Assembly (NCBI GenBank): GCA_963678485.1
Contig: OY782882.1
Coordinates: forward strand, 4,799,538-4,863,537
Reading direction: 5' to 3'
Source of the DNA: CALGYY01 sp963678485
GTDB taxonomy: Bacteria; Bacteroidota; Bacteroidia; Bacteroidales; CAIWKO01
Length of the DNA stretch: 64,000 nucleotides
Made by a program: the position numbers and the translations under genes. Below are positions 46,893 to 55,556 of this stretch, piece by piece (positions within the stretch are counted from its first letter, which is position 1; every line of letters starts with the position of its first letter). The notes under the pieces are model-generated. The model worked only from the letters and a program-made list of their open reading frames with translations. It made no database searches and was not told the DNA's origin.

Positions 46893-46943
46893 GTGCAACA
46901 CGGCTTCATGTTGGGCTAGCGCCACACGAAGCCTTAACTATTA
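46893..46943 (+). repeat. attC-like terminal site of element copy 3
   Basis: The hairpin is the same as in copy 1. TTAACTA is followed by TTATAGGC of cassette D. Upstream, the variant CATGTGGGATGTCGTGC replaces the CACGTGGGCTTCCGTGC of copies 1, 2 and 4. Confidence 0.65.
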
Positions 46944-47782
46944 TAGGCTGTGTTGTTTAGTTTTCTTTCTAAAAAATACCAAATTATATATCCTTCAATT
47001 AAATGTTGAATTTCCATCGTGTTTCTACTATAAAACTTTTTTGGCAATATTTGAATTAAGTATTGATTAATATCAAAATTTAAAACATAATTTATGATTT
47101 TAATTTTACCAGAGTCACGAGATTCTTCAATCCAAGGCTGTTTAAAATGTTGCCATTGTGAACTAAAATAAAAGAACCCTTTATCTGTTTTAATTGCGAT
47201 AGTGGTTAGATTATTTAAATATGAATTTCCTGAATTAGATGTGTCCAATAATAAGAACCCTGACAAATACAAATTAAAAGTATCTAAATTTTGACAGCCT
47301 TTACTAAGGGCACTCGGTTTTGCTTTAATTTTAAAATGACCGCCCCCCGTAAAAATTTTTATCATTTTCTGTATGTGTTTCTTATTTGTCAGAGTTTTAA
47401 ATTTTTTAGAGTCGAGATTAATATTTGTAAATACTGGCGGCTTATTTGTCGAAAGAGCGGTCAACAAGCTGTCTAAAATATTCTTATCAATTATATTTCC
47501 ATTAAATCTTCTTAACAATTCTTCTTTTTCTTGGTTTTGTATTCTGTCAATTATTCTCCGTCTGTAGAGATTAATTAAATAGCTGTCGGTATTTTTATCA
47601 TAACCAATTACAAAGTTTTCAATCTTGTCACAATTGGTTTGTTCGTACGAAATAGGGTATCCGTTAATGTATATTTTTTCAACAGGTTGTCCTCTAAAAG
47701 TCAGTTGTTGTCCATATACAATACCTGTATATAGAATCCAAAATATTGATAAAAATACATGTCGGTTTTTCATCTCAAACAT
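46934..47782 (-). CDS. Cassette D: secreted protein of unknown function, stop codon supplied by the element
   Basis: The protein has up to 282 residues. The signal peptide begins at the internal ATG 47773 (MKNRHVFLSIFWILYTG...GQQ), which is the likelier start. The body contains YLINLYRRRIIDRIQNQ and a polar alpha/beta mix and is not recognised. The cassette starts at 46941, but the TAA stop (46934-46936) lies inside the right end of element copy 3, so the last codons depend on what is next to the cassette. Confidence 0.7.
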   Translation of the reverse strand: MFEMKNRHVFLSIFWILYTGIVYGQQLTFRGQPVEKIYINGYPISYEQTNCDKIENFVIGYDKNTDSYLINLYRRRIIDRIQNQEKEELLRRFNGNIIDKNILDSLLTALSTNKPPVFTNINLDSKKFKTLTNKKHIQKMIKIFTGGGHFKIKAKPSALSKGCQNLDTFNLYLSGFLLLDTSNSGNSYLNNLTTIAIKTDKGFFYFSSQWQHFKQPWIEESRDSGKIKIINYVLNFDINQYLIQILPKKFYSRNTMEIQHLIEGYIIWYFLERKLNNTAYNS

Positions 47783-47783
47783 T

Positions 47784-47912
47784 GCCTATAACGGTCGGGG
47801 CTTGGTAACGGGCGGGTATTCACTTAACCCAATCAAAGATATTAAATTTCTTATTATGTTCCGAAAATTATTACACGCTAATCCCGCCTGTTACCAAACC
47901 CTTGTTATAGGC
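47784..47912 (-). repeat. attC-like site 4
   Basis: The box GCCTATAAC (47784-47792) and its complement GTTATAGGC (47904-47912) frame the arms GGGGCTTGGTAACGGGCGGG and CCCGCCTGTTACCAAACCC. The loop TTAACCCAATCAAAGATATT is shared with sites 5, 13 and 14. Confidence 0.85.
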
Positions 47913-48231
47913 TTGGGCGGAATACGATTGCTGCGCCATCCAGCGGCTGGCGCAGGAATTTGTTGCGATAAATTTTCTGTTGTAGATCACCACTAATGTT
48001 TGCCAATTCAAGCGAACTTCTAGATTTCAATTTCGTTCGGGCTTAGCATGCTGACTGTTTACAAATTCTGTGACAGCCGCGGGTGCAAAGCGTTAATTAT
48101 CCTATCCCCGGCGAAGTCAGCAAAACCGCATCACTTCCCGACCCCACAACTATGAATTAGCAACGCTAATGGTTTTCTCATTCTTCAAAGAGCGAATCAT
48201 TTAAAATTGAGTATTACGCCTGGCCTATAAC
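47793..48231 (-). repeat. Non-coding cassette NC1
   Basis: A 439-bp cassette made of a body plus the site at its left. It is one of four related copies (NC1-NC4). There is no credible ORF: the short frame across the site is not conserved as protein. An internal hairpin CTGCGCCA/TGGCGCAG (47931-47955) keeps pairing in NC2 by paired changes. Confidence 0.75.
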
Positions 48232-48352
48232 GATCCGGGGCTTGGTACCGGGCGGGGTTCCACTTAACCCAATCAAAGATATTAAATTTCTTATTATGTT
48301 CCGAAAATTATTTCACGCTAAGCCCGCCTGGTACCAAACCCTTGTTATAGGC
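48223..48352 (-). repeat. attC-like site 5
   Basis: GCCTATAAC (48223) and GTTATAGGC (48344) frame the arms GGGGCTTGGTACCGGGCGGG and CCCGCCTGGTACCAAACCC, with the same loop family as site 4. Confidence 0.85.
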
Positions 48353-48672
48353 AGGAGCGGAATACGACGGCTGTGCCTTCCAGCGGATGGCACAAGAATT
48401 TGTTGCGATAAATTATCTGTTGTAGATTCCCACTGATGTTTGCCAATTCAAGATAACTTCTAGAATTCAATCTCGCTTGGGTTTCGCATGCAGTCAGTTT
48501 ACAAATTCTGTGACAGCCGCGGGTAAGTACCGTAAATTTTCTTTATCCGCAGCGAAGTTCGCAAAAGCTCACCACTACCCGACCCCACATAATTCAATTA
48601 GCAACGCTAATGGCTTTCTTATTCTTCAAAGAGCGAATCATTTAAAATTGAGTATTACGCCTGGCCTATAAC
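48232..48672 (-). repeat. Non-coding cassette NC2
   Basis: A 441-bp copy of NC1 with scattered changes. The internal hairpin is CTGTGCC (48371-48377) with GGCACAAG (48389-48396): a C-G pair of NC1 is a T-A pair here. Confidence 0.75.
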
Positions 48673-48799
48673 GTTTTGGCTGCTGCTTTTGGTGGCGATT
48701 TACTCACTGCCTTTTCCACGTAGCACAACCGTTAATTTATCACTTTCCGTTTCTACGAGCCACTGCCCCGCCACTTAAAGCAGCAGCCTGTTATGTGGC
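48664..48799 (-). repeat. attC-like site 6
   Basis: GCCTATAAC (48664-48672) faces GTTATGTGGC. The arms are GGCTGCTGCTTTTGGTGGCG and CGCCACTTAAAGCAGCAGCC. The distal box matches the far end of cassette F (GCCACATAAC), not NC2, as expected for cassette sites. Confidence 0.85.
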
Positions 48800-48804
48800 G
48801 TTAA

Positions 48805-49359
48805 TTATTCTTTGAGTCCTGAAATTATTTTACTTTCAAATATTTCTAAAAGTTCTTTCTTCTTTTCATCACCAGCTGATGCAAGGTCACCTGGGAAATT
48901 ATAATTAATATTATAAAGTTCTAATTTCGATTTACTGGAGTCTCCTGAAAGAATGATAGTTGGATGAACTGAACAACCGACAAAACCTTTCATAACCAAA
49001 TCCATGGTATCTTTAATTAGATTGCTCAAAGGGTTCTGATCAACAAGAATAGTATCATTATGATAAGTGTTAATTTTATATTTTCCAGTTGAATCGATTT
49101 CGTAGTTTTGAACCCATTCTTGAAAATAATTCTCAATGTTTTCAAGTTTTGAAATTTTTATTTTAAGTGTGTCTAGAGGATAATTAAAACAATAGATTTT
49201 TTCGTATTGAAAATTAACTGAGTTATCTACCACATCGCATCTATTAAATAAAAGAGTAATTAAAGTCAATATTACTGGACATAGTAATCTTGTGAATTTA
49301 AGAAACACTCTGGGTTTCCAAATAATTCTTGACAAATATGAATCTCTATTTTTTTTCAT
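48805..49359 (-). CDS. Cassette F: membrane-anchored or lipoprotein of unknown function
   Basis: The start is set at the ATG 49359, 15 bases inside the cassette. The longer frame to 49431 runs backward through the attC-like site and is rejected. The protein has 184 residues. A hydrophobic segment VILTLITLLFNRC (weak lipobox) is followed by a polar domain with ISKLENIENYFQEWV and SCSVHPTIIL-like stretches. No family is recognised. Confidence 0.65.
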   Translation of the reverse strand: MKKNRDSYLSRIIWKPRVFLKFTRLLCPVILTLITLLFNRCDVVDNSVNFQYEKIYCFNYPLDTLKIKISKLENIENYFQEWVQNYEIDSTGKYKINTYHNDTILVDQNPLSNLIKDTMDLVMKGFVGCSVHPTIILSGDSSKSKLELYNINYNFPGDLASAGDEKKKELLEIFESKIISGLKE

Positions 49360-49364
49360 ATAAT

Positions 49365-49505
49365 GCCACATAACGTTTTGGCTGCTGCTTTTCGGTGGCG
49401 ATGTTGACCCACTGTCGTTTCCACGAAGCACTGCCGGTTAAAATTACTACTTTCCTGTCCTACGAGCCACCGCCCCGCCACTGAAAGCAGCAGCATGTTA
49501 TAGTG
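49365..49505 (-). repeat. attC-like site 7
   Basis: GCCACATAAC (49365-49374) pairs with the cassette F start. The distal box is GTTATAGTGC (49497). The arms GGCTGCTGCTTTTCGGTGGCG and CGCCACTGAAAGCAGCAGC are nearly those of sites 6 and 15. Confidence 0.85.
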
Positions 49506-49520
49506 CGTTTGTTATTTATT

Positions 49521-50093
49521 TTAAAAAATTGCTGGTAGTTTTTTTAGTTTTGTTTCAACAACTTTATTGTTGTCAAAATAAATAAATAAAAGCCAATTCC
49601 CTTGGACCATATACGTAATTGTACTATTATTTGTAGCATCAATATTTTCTCCTAAATAATCTTCACCAAGTGTTCTTTTTATTTCTTGCCTTGATTTATC
49701 TATAAGTTTGTTTTCTTTTTCTAATGTTACAGCCATATAAAATGGCTTATCCTTAGATTTATTCCATTCTGATATTTTAAACGGTGTGGGAAATAGCAAA
49801 TTACTTAAAATAAAAATGACGATCAAAATTAAAATAGTAAATGGAATAGGAATAACACCGAATGCAGCGTATTTTCTTTTCTTCCAACTTAGTAATATGC
49901 AAATAATAACAGTAATTACTAAAAGTACGATTGCAAAAACGAGAGATGATATCCTGGACTTTTCATCTTGTTGTAATGTTTCAACTTCTATGAAGAAAAA
50001 ACTAAATATGGAATAAGTCAAAAAAGACGCGAGTAGCCCGAGACTACTAAATAACAATCCTTGGAAAAATGATATAATTCGCTTTTTTTTCAT
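49521..50093 (-). CDS. Cassette G: three-helix membrane protein of unknown function
   Basis: The protein has 190 residues. Helices lie at about 7-35, 48-68 and 75-98. A soluble C-terminal domain of about 90 residues (KPFYMAVTLEKENKLIDKSR) follows and probably sits outside the membrane on one side. No family is recognised. The leader to the box is 22 bases. Confidence 0.75.
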   Translation of the reverse strand: MKKKRIISFFQGLLFSSLGLLASFLTYSIFSFFFIEVETLQQDEKSRISSLVFAIVLLVITVIICILLSWKKRKYAAFGVIPIPFTILILIVIFILSNLLFPTPFKISEWNKSKDKPFYMAVTLEKENKLIDKSRQEIKRTLGEDYLGENIDATNNSTITYMVQGNWLLFIYFDNNKVVETKLKKLPAIF

Positions 50094-50105
50094 GGTATTT
50101 TTAAT

Positions 50106-50241
50106 GCACTATAACGGTTTCGGGCTTTGCGTTCGGGCGGGTTTCGGAGCACAAAACTGTCAACCAGCACTACACTTGAATAGAAGCACAAGGCTTCAAG
50201 TTTGCACGTCAGCCCGCCTGACGCAAAACCCGTGTTATGCC
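50106..50241 (-). repeat. attC-like site 8
   Basis: GCACTATAAC (50106-50115) matches the cassette G start TTATAGTGC. The distal box is GTTATGCC (50234). The arms are CGGGCTTTGCGTTCGGGCGGG and CCCGCCTGACGCAAAACCCG. Confidence 0.85.
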
Positions 50242-50258
50242 TTCGCCCTTCTTTTCTG

Positions 50259-51080
50259 TCAATATGTGTTTGTTCCTGCAATGATAGCCTCATTAATATT
50301 TGAATATAATTGCTCAGAAAGTCTGTCGTATATTTCGTTGTCTTCTTTGTTGTCAAAACCTAAGTCGTTCCAAGAACCCATACCTCCAAAAACCCAGGCT
50401 GAACCAGCGGAAAAAATAATTTGTCTTGCTGTCAGAGAATATTTTTCAACTGGTATTAGGTCAGTATGATAATAACTGCACTCAGGCGTTGAACTGTCTA
50501 AAGTCAATTTGGCTTTTTCGAACTGTTCCCCCCAATCTTTTAAATCTTTTTTGAAAGCAAAATCTGCAATTTCTGTTAATGTCTGCCGAAGTTTTTGCTT
50601 TATTTTCTGATTGTCAATTTGTAGGTTGCTTACGTGTTGCTTCTTTACAGTCATTCCGTAATTTACAGTCCAAATTTTTCGGTCAGAAGCATTTTGATTT
50701 GTCACTTCCCATCTGTTTGCCCAATAATTTGAGTAATTGTCGTAAACCGCTTCTATTAGCCAACTTCCAACACCGCCAACAAGTCCAGCTAATTTGTGGT
50801 CTTTTGCAAAACTTTGGTCTTTCGAGTATTCAAAGTAAAGTCTTAAATGTTTGCAACCATCCCTCTTTAAATAGCTGAACCATTCTGTCGGATTATTTGC
50901 GATTACACTTTCCTTCGGCTTTGAAAAGAAAAACGATTTCTTAAATTCCCTGAAGTCAACTTTGTTGCAAAATTGGAAAGTCGTGTTTACTGAATCGAAG
51001 TCGGTCGGAAATTTTCCGTTTTTCAGATAGTCATTTCCGAAAGCTGTCAAAGCAATTATTTGTGCTAATGTTCCTGTCAT
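50259..51080 (-). CDS. Cassette H: soluble protein of unknown function
   Basis: The protein has 273 residues. No signal peptide or membrane helix is present, so it is probably cytoplasmic, unlike most other cassette products. Visible motifs are LAGLVGGVGSWLIEAV, DRKIWTVNYGM and SAGSAWVFGGMGSWNDL. I do not recognise the family. The aromatic/glycine motifs recall substrate-binding enzymes, but this is not evidence. The leader is 38 bases. Confidence 0.7.
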   Translation of the reverse strand: MTGTLAQIIALTAFGNDYLKNGKFPTDFDSVNTTFQFCNKVDFREFKKSFFFSKPKESVIANNPTEWFSYLKRDGCKHLRLYFEYSKDQSFAKDHKLAGLVGGVGSWLIEAVYDNYSNYWANRWEVTNQNASDRKIWTVNYGMTVKKQHVSNLQIDNQKIKQKLRQTLTEIADFAFKKDLKDWGEQFEKAKLTLDSSTPECSYYHTDLIPVEKYSLTARQIIFSAGSAWVFGGMGSWNDLGFDNKEDNEIYDRLSEQLYSNINEAIIAGTNTY

Positions 51081-51110
51081 TCGTTTGTTCGTTGTCGTCT
51101 TTTAGGGTGA

Positions 51111-51237
51111 GGCATAACGGTTTGGCGCTTGGCGAAGAAGCGGATTTCGAAGCACTAAACTGTCTACCAGCACTGAATTTGATACGAAGCACAAAGCTTC
51201 ACTTAAGCACTGAACCCGCTTTTTTGCCAAACGCCTG
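51111..51237 (-). repeat. attC-like site 9, interrupted by element copy 4
   Basis: GGCATAAC (51111-51118) matches the cassette H start TTATGCC. The arms are TTTGGCGCTTGGCGAAGAAGC and AACCCGCTTTTTTGCCAAACG. After G (51237) comes the element. The distal half TTATGTGCC is at 53667. Confidence 0.8.
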
Positions 51238-51335
51238 TTGCACTAAATCCCACCCCCAAAAAGCGGGGGCGAGATAGTAGCGCTTTGTAAAGAACCTCGT
51301 ACAAAGGATATTATTAACGCATAAATCCTTTGTAT

Positions 51336-52250
51336 ATGAACAATGAGCCAAAGTTAAGAAAAAAAACGTTCACAACGGTTGAACAAGCCATTCATCAGGT
51401 AAGAGGCTTTCGTAATCTTTATCAGGAACTTGACGATAAGATACGACTGTCGGGGCAATCAGAGAGTACGCTTAAAAATTACGCCCGAAAAATAGCCCAG
51501 TTGAGCCTGCATTTTGGCAAGTTGCCCCAGCATGTCACAGAAAAGGAGATGAATAAGTACCTGGCATCACTGGCCCGGCAAAGCAAATCACCTTCGCTGA
51601 GCGATTTTAAGTTTGCCGTTTACGGGCTGCGCTATTGCTATCGCCTGCTTGGACTGAACGACAAAGTGGTGCAACTCCCCAAAATCAAGCATGACAGCAA
51701 ACTGCCGGTAGTGCTTAATTATGGAGAGTGCCGGGCGTTGTTTAATGCGCCAGATCTGCTAAAACACAGGGTGCTGCTGTCGCTGATGTATTCGGCCGGT
51801 CTGCGTGCCCGTGAGGCAAGCCGGCTGAAGCTCTCTGATATTGACCGTGGCCGGATGATGATCCACATTCGACAAAGCAAGTACAACAAAGACCGCTATG
51901 TTCCGCTCTCACCGCTGATTTTGCAAGGACTGGAGAAGTATTATTATGCCTGTCAGCCGGTGGAGTACCTGTTCAATGGCAATGAGCCCGGCTCCCCTTT
52001 GAGTGTACGTGGCATGCAATGGGCCTTGCGCGAAGCGGTGAAGAAGTGTAAGCTTCAAAAGGGCATTACCCTCCATACGCTTCGACACAGCTACGCCACG
52101 CACCTGCTTGAGTTCGGGATGGATATCGTGACCATCAAGGAGCTACTGGGACACGAGCGTATAGAAACGACACTGGTGTATCTTCATGTCGCCAAACCCA
52201 ATCGCAGCAATCTGTTCAGCCCGTTCGACAGATTGTATACGAAGGAGTGA
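51336..52250 (+). CDS. Tyrosine recombinase, element copy 4
   Basis: The product is identical in sequence to that of copy 1 (304 residues, all catalytic residues present). It begins with the ATG one base after the leader hairpin and overlaps the transposase by GTGA. Confidence 0.9.
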   Translation: MNNEPKLRKKTFTTVEQAIHQVRGFRNLYQELDDKIRLSGQSESTLKNYARKIAQLSLHFGKLPQHVTEKEMNKYLASLARQSKSPSLSDFKFAVYGLRYCYRLLGLNDKVVQLPKIKHDSKLPVVLNYGECRALFNAPDLLKHRVLLSLMYSAGLRAREASRLKLSDIDRGRMMIHIRQSKYNKDRYVPLSPLILQGLEKYYYACQPVEYLFNGNEPGSPLSVRGMQWALREAVKKCKLQKGITLHTLRHSYATHLLEFGMDIVTIKELLGHERIETTLVYLHVAKPNRSNLFSPFDRLYTKE

Positions 52251-53404
52251 AGCCTGCATTCGAGCTGGCACAGGTCATTGAGCGGTTCGGGAAAGCGTAT
52301 ATTGAACAACATACCCCCAACGCCTATGTGCAGCGCACGCTGAGCGCACTTGAGCGTTGCCGCACTGCCGCCCTGGGCGGGCATGTTGACCGATGCGATC
52401 AATGCGGGCACATTCGCATCAGTTATAACTCCTGCCGTAACCGTCATTGTCCCAAGTGCCAGAATACGCAAAGGGAAGCGTGGATCCAGGACAGAAAACA
52501 GGATCTCCTTCCTGTGCCGTATTTTCATGTGGTGTTTACCGTTCCGGATCAACTTAATCGTTTGTTCCTGTATGAGCCAGTGCTGATGTACAATCTGCTC
52601 TTTCAAACGGCATGGCAGACACTCTCTCAGTTCTCATACACGCGTCTGCATGCAGAAACAGGCATGTTCGCTATTTTGCACACATGGGGACAAAACCTCT
52701 CGCTGCATCCTCATGTGCATTGTGTGGTTCCCGGCGGTGGGATCGATTTCAAGAATCAGTGGAAGCAGGTACAGGTCTCTGAAAACGGGAAAGTGTTTTT
52801 GTTTCCGGTCACAAATCTCTCTGCGGTTTTTCGCGGAAAGTTCATTGCTGGCCTGCAGCAACAACTTCCTCAGGAAAAGTCTTTTATCAATGCGCTCTAC
52901 AAAACCTCTTGGGTAGTTTATGCCAAAGATCCCTTTGCAGGCCCTGAGCAGGTAGTGGAATATCTTGGCCGCTACACGCACAAGGTAGCCATTGGGAATC
53001 ATCGCATCTTAAACATCAATGATGAGGGCGTGACCTTCCGTTGGCGCGATTACCGCAACAACAAAGAAAAAGTAATGACACTTGATGGCGCTGAGTTCCT
53101 GCGCAGGTTCTGCCAACACATCCTTCCAAAACGGTTCGTAAGAATCCGTCATTACGGATTGCTGTCAAGCTCAAAACGCCCGCTGTTACGAGCGTTGCAG
53201 CAGTCCTTTGGAATCACGCCGGTAGTCAGGGAAAAGAAAAACTGGAAACAAATCGCTGCAGAACATCTTGGCTACAACCCGGATCTGTGCCCGCATTGCG
53301 GTAAGGGCAGCATGCTTATGATAGAAATATTATTGCCGGGCAGGCCGCCTCCCGCGGCGCTCATAGCAAAACAAACATCAACAATCAAAATCACTGCTTT
53401 ATGA
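52247..53404 (+). CDS. IS91-family transposase, element copy 4
   Basis: The product is identical to that of copy 1 (385 residues), with intact zinc ligands, HUH and the Y239/Y243 pair. Confidence 0.92.
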   Translation: MKPAFELAQVIERFGKAYIEQHTPNAYVQRTLSALERCRTAALGGHVDRCDQCGHIRISYNSCRNRHCPKCQNTQREAWIQDRKQDLLPVPYFHVVFTVPDQLNRLFLYEPVLMYNLLFQTAWQTLSQFSYTRLHAETGMFAILHTWGQNLSLHPHVHCVVPGGGIDFKNQWKQVQVSENGKVFLFPVTNLSAVFRGKFIAGLQQQLPQEKSFINALYKTSWVVYAKDPFAGPEQVVEYLGRYTHKVAIGNHRILNINDEGVTFRWRDYRNNKEKVMTLDGAEFLRRFCQHILPKRFVRIRHYGLLSSSKRPLLRALQQSFGITPVVREKKNWKQIAAEHLGYNPDLCPHCGKGSMLMIEILLPGRPPPAALIAKQTSTIKITAL

Positions 53405-53568
53405 AATTGTTCTGCGAAGGACCTGAAATCGTATTGCCCAAACCTGAGGAAAATGCCAGTTGGCGGGCGAATCAGAAGTTGTTTGCAGAAATACTGCTTG
53501 AATTGTTCTTGCTTCATTACTCAAATCTGAGTAACTTTTTTCATAGCAGTCAGTACCAAAATCATTAA
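53401..53568 (+). CDS. Conserved 55-residue ORF, element copy 4
   Basis: Same as copy 1. The ATG overlaps the transposase stop (ATGA). Confidence 0.65.
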   Translation: MKLFCEGPEIVLPKPEENASWRANQKLFAEILLELFLLHYSNLSNFFHSSQYQNH

Positions 53569-53618
53569 AACTCCATAAAGACCATTCCTTCTTCAAACTT
53601 TGCTGCACGTGGGCTTCC

Positions 53619-53669
53619 GTGCAACACGGCTTCATGTTGGGCTAGCGCCACACGAAGCCTTAACTATTA
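53619..53669 (+). repeat. attC-like terminal site of element copy 4
   Basis: Same as copy 1. It runs into TTATGTGCC of cassette I. Confidence 0.65.
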
Positions 53670-53685
53670 TGTGCCGCTTTTCTTG

Positions 53686-54393
53686 TCATTTGTAATAGTA
53701 ATACCAATTGCTTTCGTAGTTATTGTCAAAATTTTCTTTGCTGTCGATATAAACCTGAATGTCGGCTCTTTTGAAATAATTAAACTCGTCAAATGGCTTT
53801 ACAAAGTCGTAATATTTGTCTGCCCACATTGATTTTAATTCTGGTTTGTCATATTCTTTAACTTTCTCGTCTGTGAACATAAAAAATGTTGGGATAGAAA
53901 AACCTATAGATATTGTCCAAATGTCTTTGTTGTCAAACGACTTAATAAATTCTTCTGTCTGTTTTTGAGTTATTTTATATGTCGCTTCAAGCTTTGCAAC
54001 TGGCTCAAATGCACCATAAATTACAAAAACATTATCCGTTAAATAAATGCCTTTTTTATTAAGTCCGAATATGTTTGAAATGGAACTGTGACTTCTTGAA
54101 AGTCCTTGTTGCTTGATTATCTCAGTAAATTTTTCTCCTATTTCTTTTTGTTTCGGTTTGTCAAAATATGAAATGTCGTGAGTTAAGAATTTATTTTTCT
54201 CTTTCTCATATTCAAAGCAAATTTGAATTCTTGGTGTTTTGTTGTCTAACGTATCGTAAATAATATTAATAGTTTTGACGTCATACGTTTTGTCAATCCA
54301 CTCTGCAAGAGGAACAAACTCGGGCTTCATCTTTTCTGTCCCAAGGATTATTCTCTTAGTCTGTGTATACTCTTTGTCAGATGGCATTATCAT
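53686..54393 (-). CDS. Cassette I: soluble protein of unknown function
   Basis: The protein has 235 residues and no signal or membrane helix. Repeated pairs of aromatic-rich strands occur (IQICFEYEKEKNKF, WTISIGFSIPTFFMF), and the tail ends in ESNWYYYYK. The pattern of a helix followed by three strands, seen twice, resembles small beta-grasp or immunity-type folds, but this is only an impression. The leader is 32 bases. Confidence 0.7.
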   Translation of the reverse strand: MIMPSDKEYTQTKRIILGTEKMKPEFVPLAEWIDKTYDVKTINIIYDTLDNKTPRIQICFEYEKEKNKFLTHDISYFDKPKQKEIGEKFTEIIKQQGLSRSHSSISNIFGLNKKGIYLTDNVFVIYGAFEPVAKLEATYKITQKQTEEFIKSFDNKDIWTISIGFSIPTFFMFTDEKVKEYDKPELKSMWADKYYDFVKPFDEFNYFKRADIQVYIDSKENFDNNYESNWYYYYK

Positions 54394-54415
54394 TTTGCTG
54401 TGGTCGTCTTAAAGT

Positions 54416-54543
54416 GGCACATAACGTTGAGTGTATGCAGCGTGCGGGAGTTCGTGACCACTTCACTATCCACCGTTACTGCCATTGCCAGCGAGCTCTA
54501 AACTTGCAAATTGCTCTGAAACCCGCATGATGTATACACTGTG
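54416..54543 (-). repeat. attC-like site 10, interrupted by element copy 5
   Basis: GGCACATAAC (54416-54425) matches the cassette I start. The arms are GTGTATGCAGCGTGCGGG and CCCGCATGATGTATACAC. G at 54543 joins the element. TTGGGTGCC follows at 56971. Confidence 0.8.
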
Positions 54544-54641
54544 TTGCACTAAATCCCACCCCCAAAAAGCGGGGGCGAGATAGTAGCGCTTTGTAAAGAA
54601 CCTCGTACAAAGGATATTATTAACGCATAAATCCTTTGTAT

Positions 54642-55556
54642 ATGAACAATGAGCCAAAGTTAAGAAAAAAAACGTTCACAACGGTTGAACAAGCCATTCA
54701 TCAGGTAAGAGGCTTTCGTAATCTTTATCAGGAACTTGACGATAAGATACGACTGTCGGGGCAATCAGAGAGTACGCTTAAAAATTACGCCCGAAAAATA
54801 GCCCAGTTGAGCCTGCATTTTGGCAAGTTGCCCCAGCATGTCACAGAAAAGGAGATGAATAAGTACCTGGCATCACTGGCCCGGCAGAGCAAATCACCTT
54901 CGCTGAGCGATTTTAAGTTTGCCGTTTACGGGCTGCGCTATTGCTATCGCCTGTTGGGACTGAATGACAAAGTGGTGCAACTCCCAAAAATCAAGCATGA
55001 AAGCAAACTGCCAGTTGTGCTTAATCATGGAGAGTGCAGGGCGTTGTTTAATTCGCCGGATCTGCTAAAGCACAGAATACTGCTGTCTCTGATGTATTCG
55101 GCTGGTCTGCGTGCCCGCGAGGCAAGCCGATTGAAGCTATCGGATATTGACCGTGGGCGGATGATGATCCATATTCGACAAAGCAAGTACAACAAAGACC
55201 GCTATGTTCCGCTCTCACCGCTGATTTTGCAAGGACTGGAGAAGTATTATTATGCCTGTCAGCCGGTGGAGTACCTGTTCAATGGCAATGAGCCCGGCTC
55301 CCCTTTGAGTGTACGTGGCATGCAATGGGCCTTACGCGAAGCGGTGAAGAAGTGTAAGCTTCAAAAGGGCATTACCCTCCATACGCTTCGACACAGCTAC
55401 GCCACGCACCTGCTTGAGTTCGGGATGGATATCGTGACCATCAAGGAGCTACTGGGACACGAGCGTATAGAAACGACACTGGTGTATCTTCATGTCGCCA
55501 AACCCAATCGCAGCAATCTGTTCAGCCCGTTCGACCGGTTGTATCAGAAGGCTTGA
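54642..55556 (+). CDS. Tyrosine recombinase, element copy 5
   Basis: The protein has 304 residues with a complete catalytic set. Differences from copy 1 cluster in one patch (HESKLPVVLNHGECR, FNSPDLLKHRILL) and at the end (LYQKA). The stop overlaps a TTG start of the transposase (TTGA) instead of GTG. Confidence 0.9.
   Translation: MNNEPKLRKKTFTTVEQAIHQVRGFRNLYQELDDKIRLSGQSESTLKNYARKIAQLSLHFGKLPQHVTEKEMNKYLASLARQSKSPSLSDFKFAVYGLRYCYRLLGLNDKVVQLPKIKHESKLPVVLNHGECRALFNSPDLLKHRILLSLMYSAGLRAREASRLKLSDIDRGRMMIHIRQSKYNKDRYVPLSPLILQGLEKYYYACQPVEYLFNGNEPGSPLSVRGMQWALREAVKKCKLQKGITLHTLRHSYATHLLEFGMDIVTIKELLGHERIETTLVYLHVAKPNRSNLFSPFDRLYQKA

Larger units (their letters stand above)
44514..46940 (+). 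mobile_element. Int/IS91 element copy 3
   Basis: A 2427-bp element. The left-end hairpin is of the copy 2 type. The recombinase is almost as in copy 1 and the small ORF is the most diverged of all. The mix suggests recombination between copies. Confidence 0.85.
51238..53666 (+). mobile_element. Int/IS91 element copy 4
   Basis: A 2429-bp element with the same length, leader, proteins and 3' part as copy 1. I found no difference between them. One is probably a very recent copy of the other. Confidence 0.88.

Noticed and set aside
48242..48436. Short plus-strand ORFs at 48242-48436, 58681-58896, 59142-59336 with similar proteins
   Set aside because: They run through the attC-like palindromes and cassette junctions. 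Their similarity is explained by the repeated DNA, and the changes do not favour synonymous positions.
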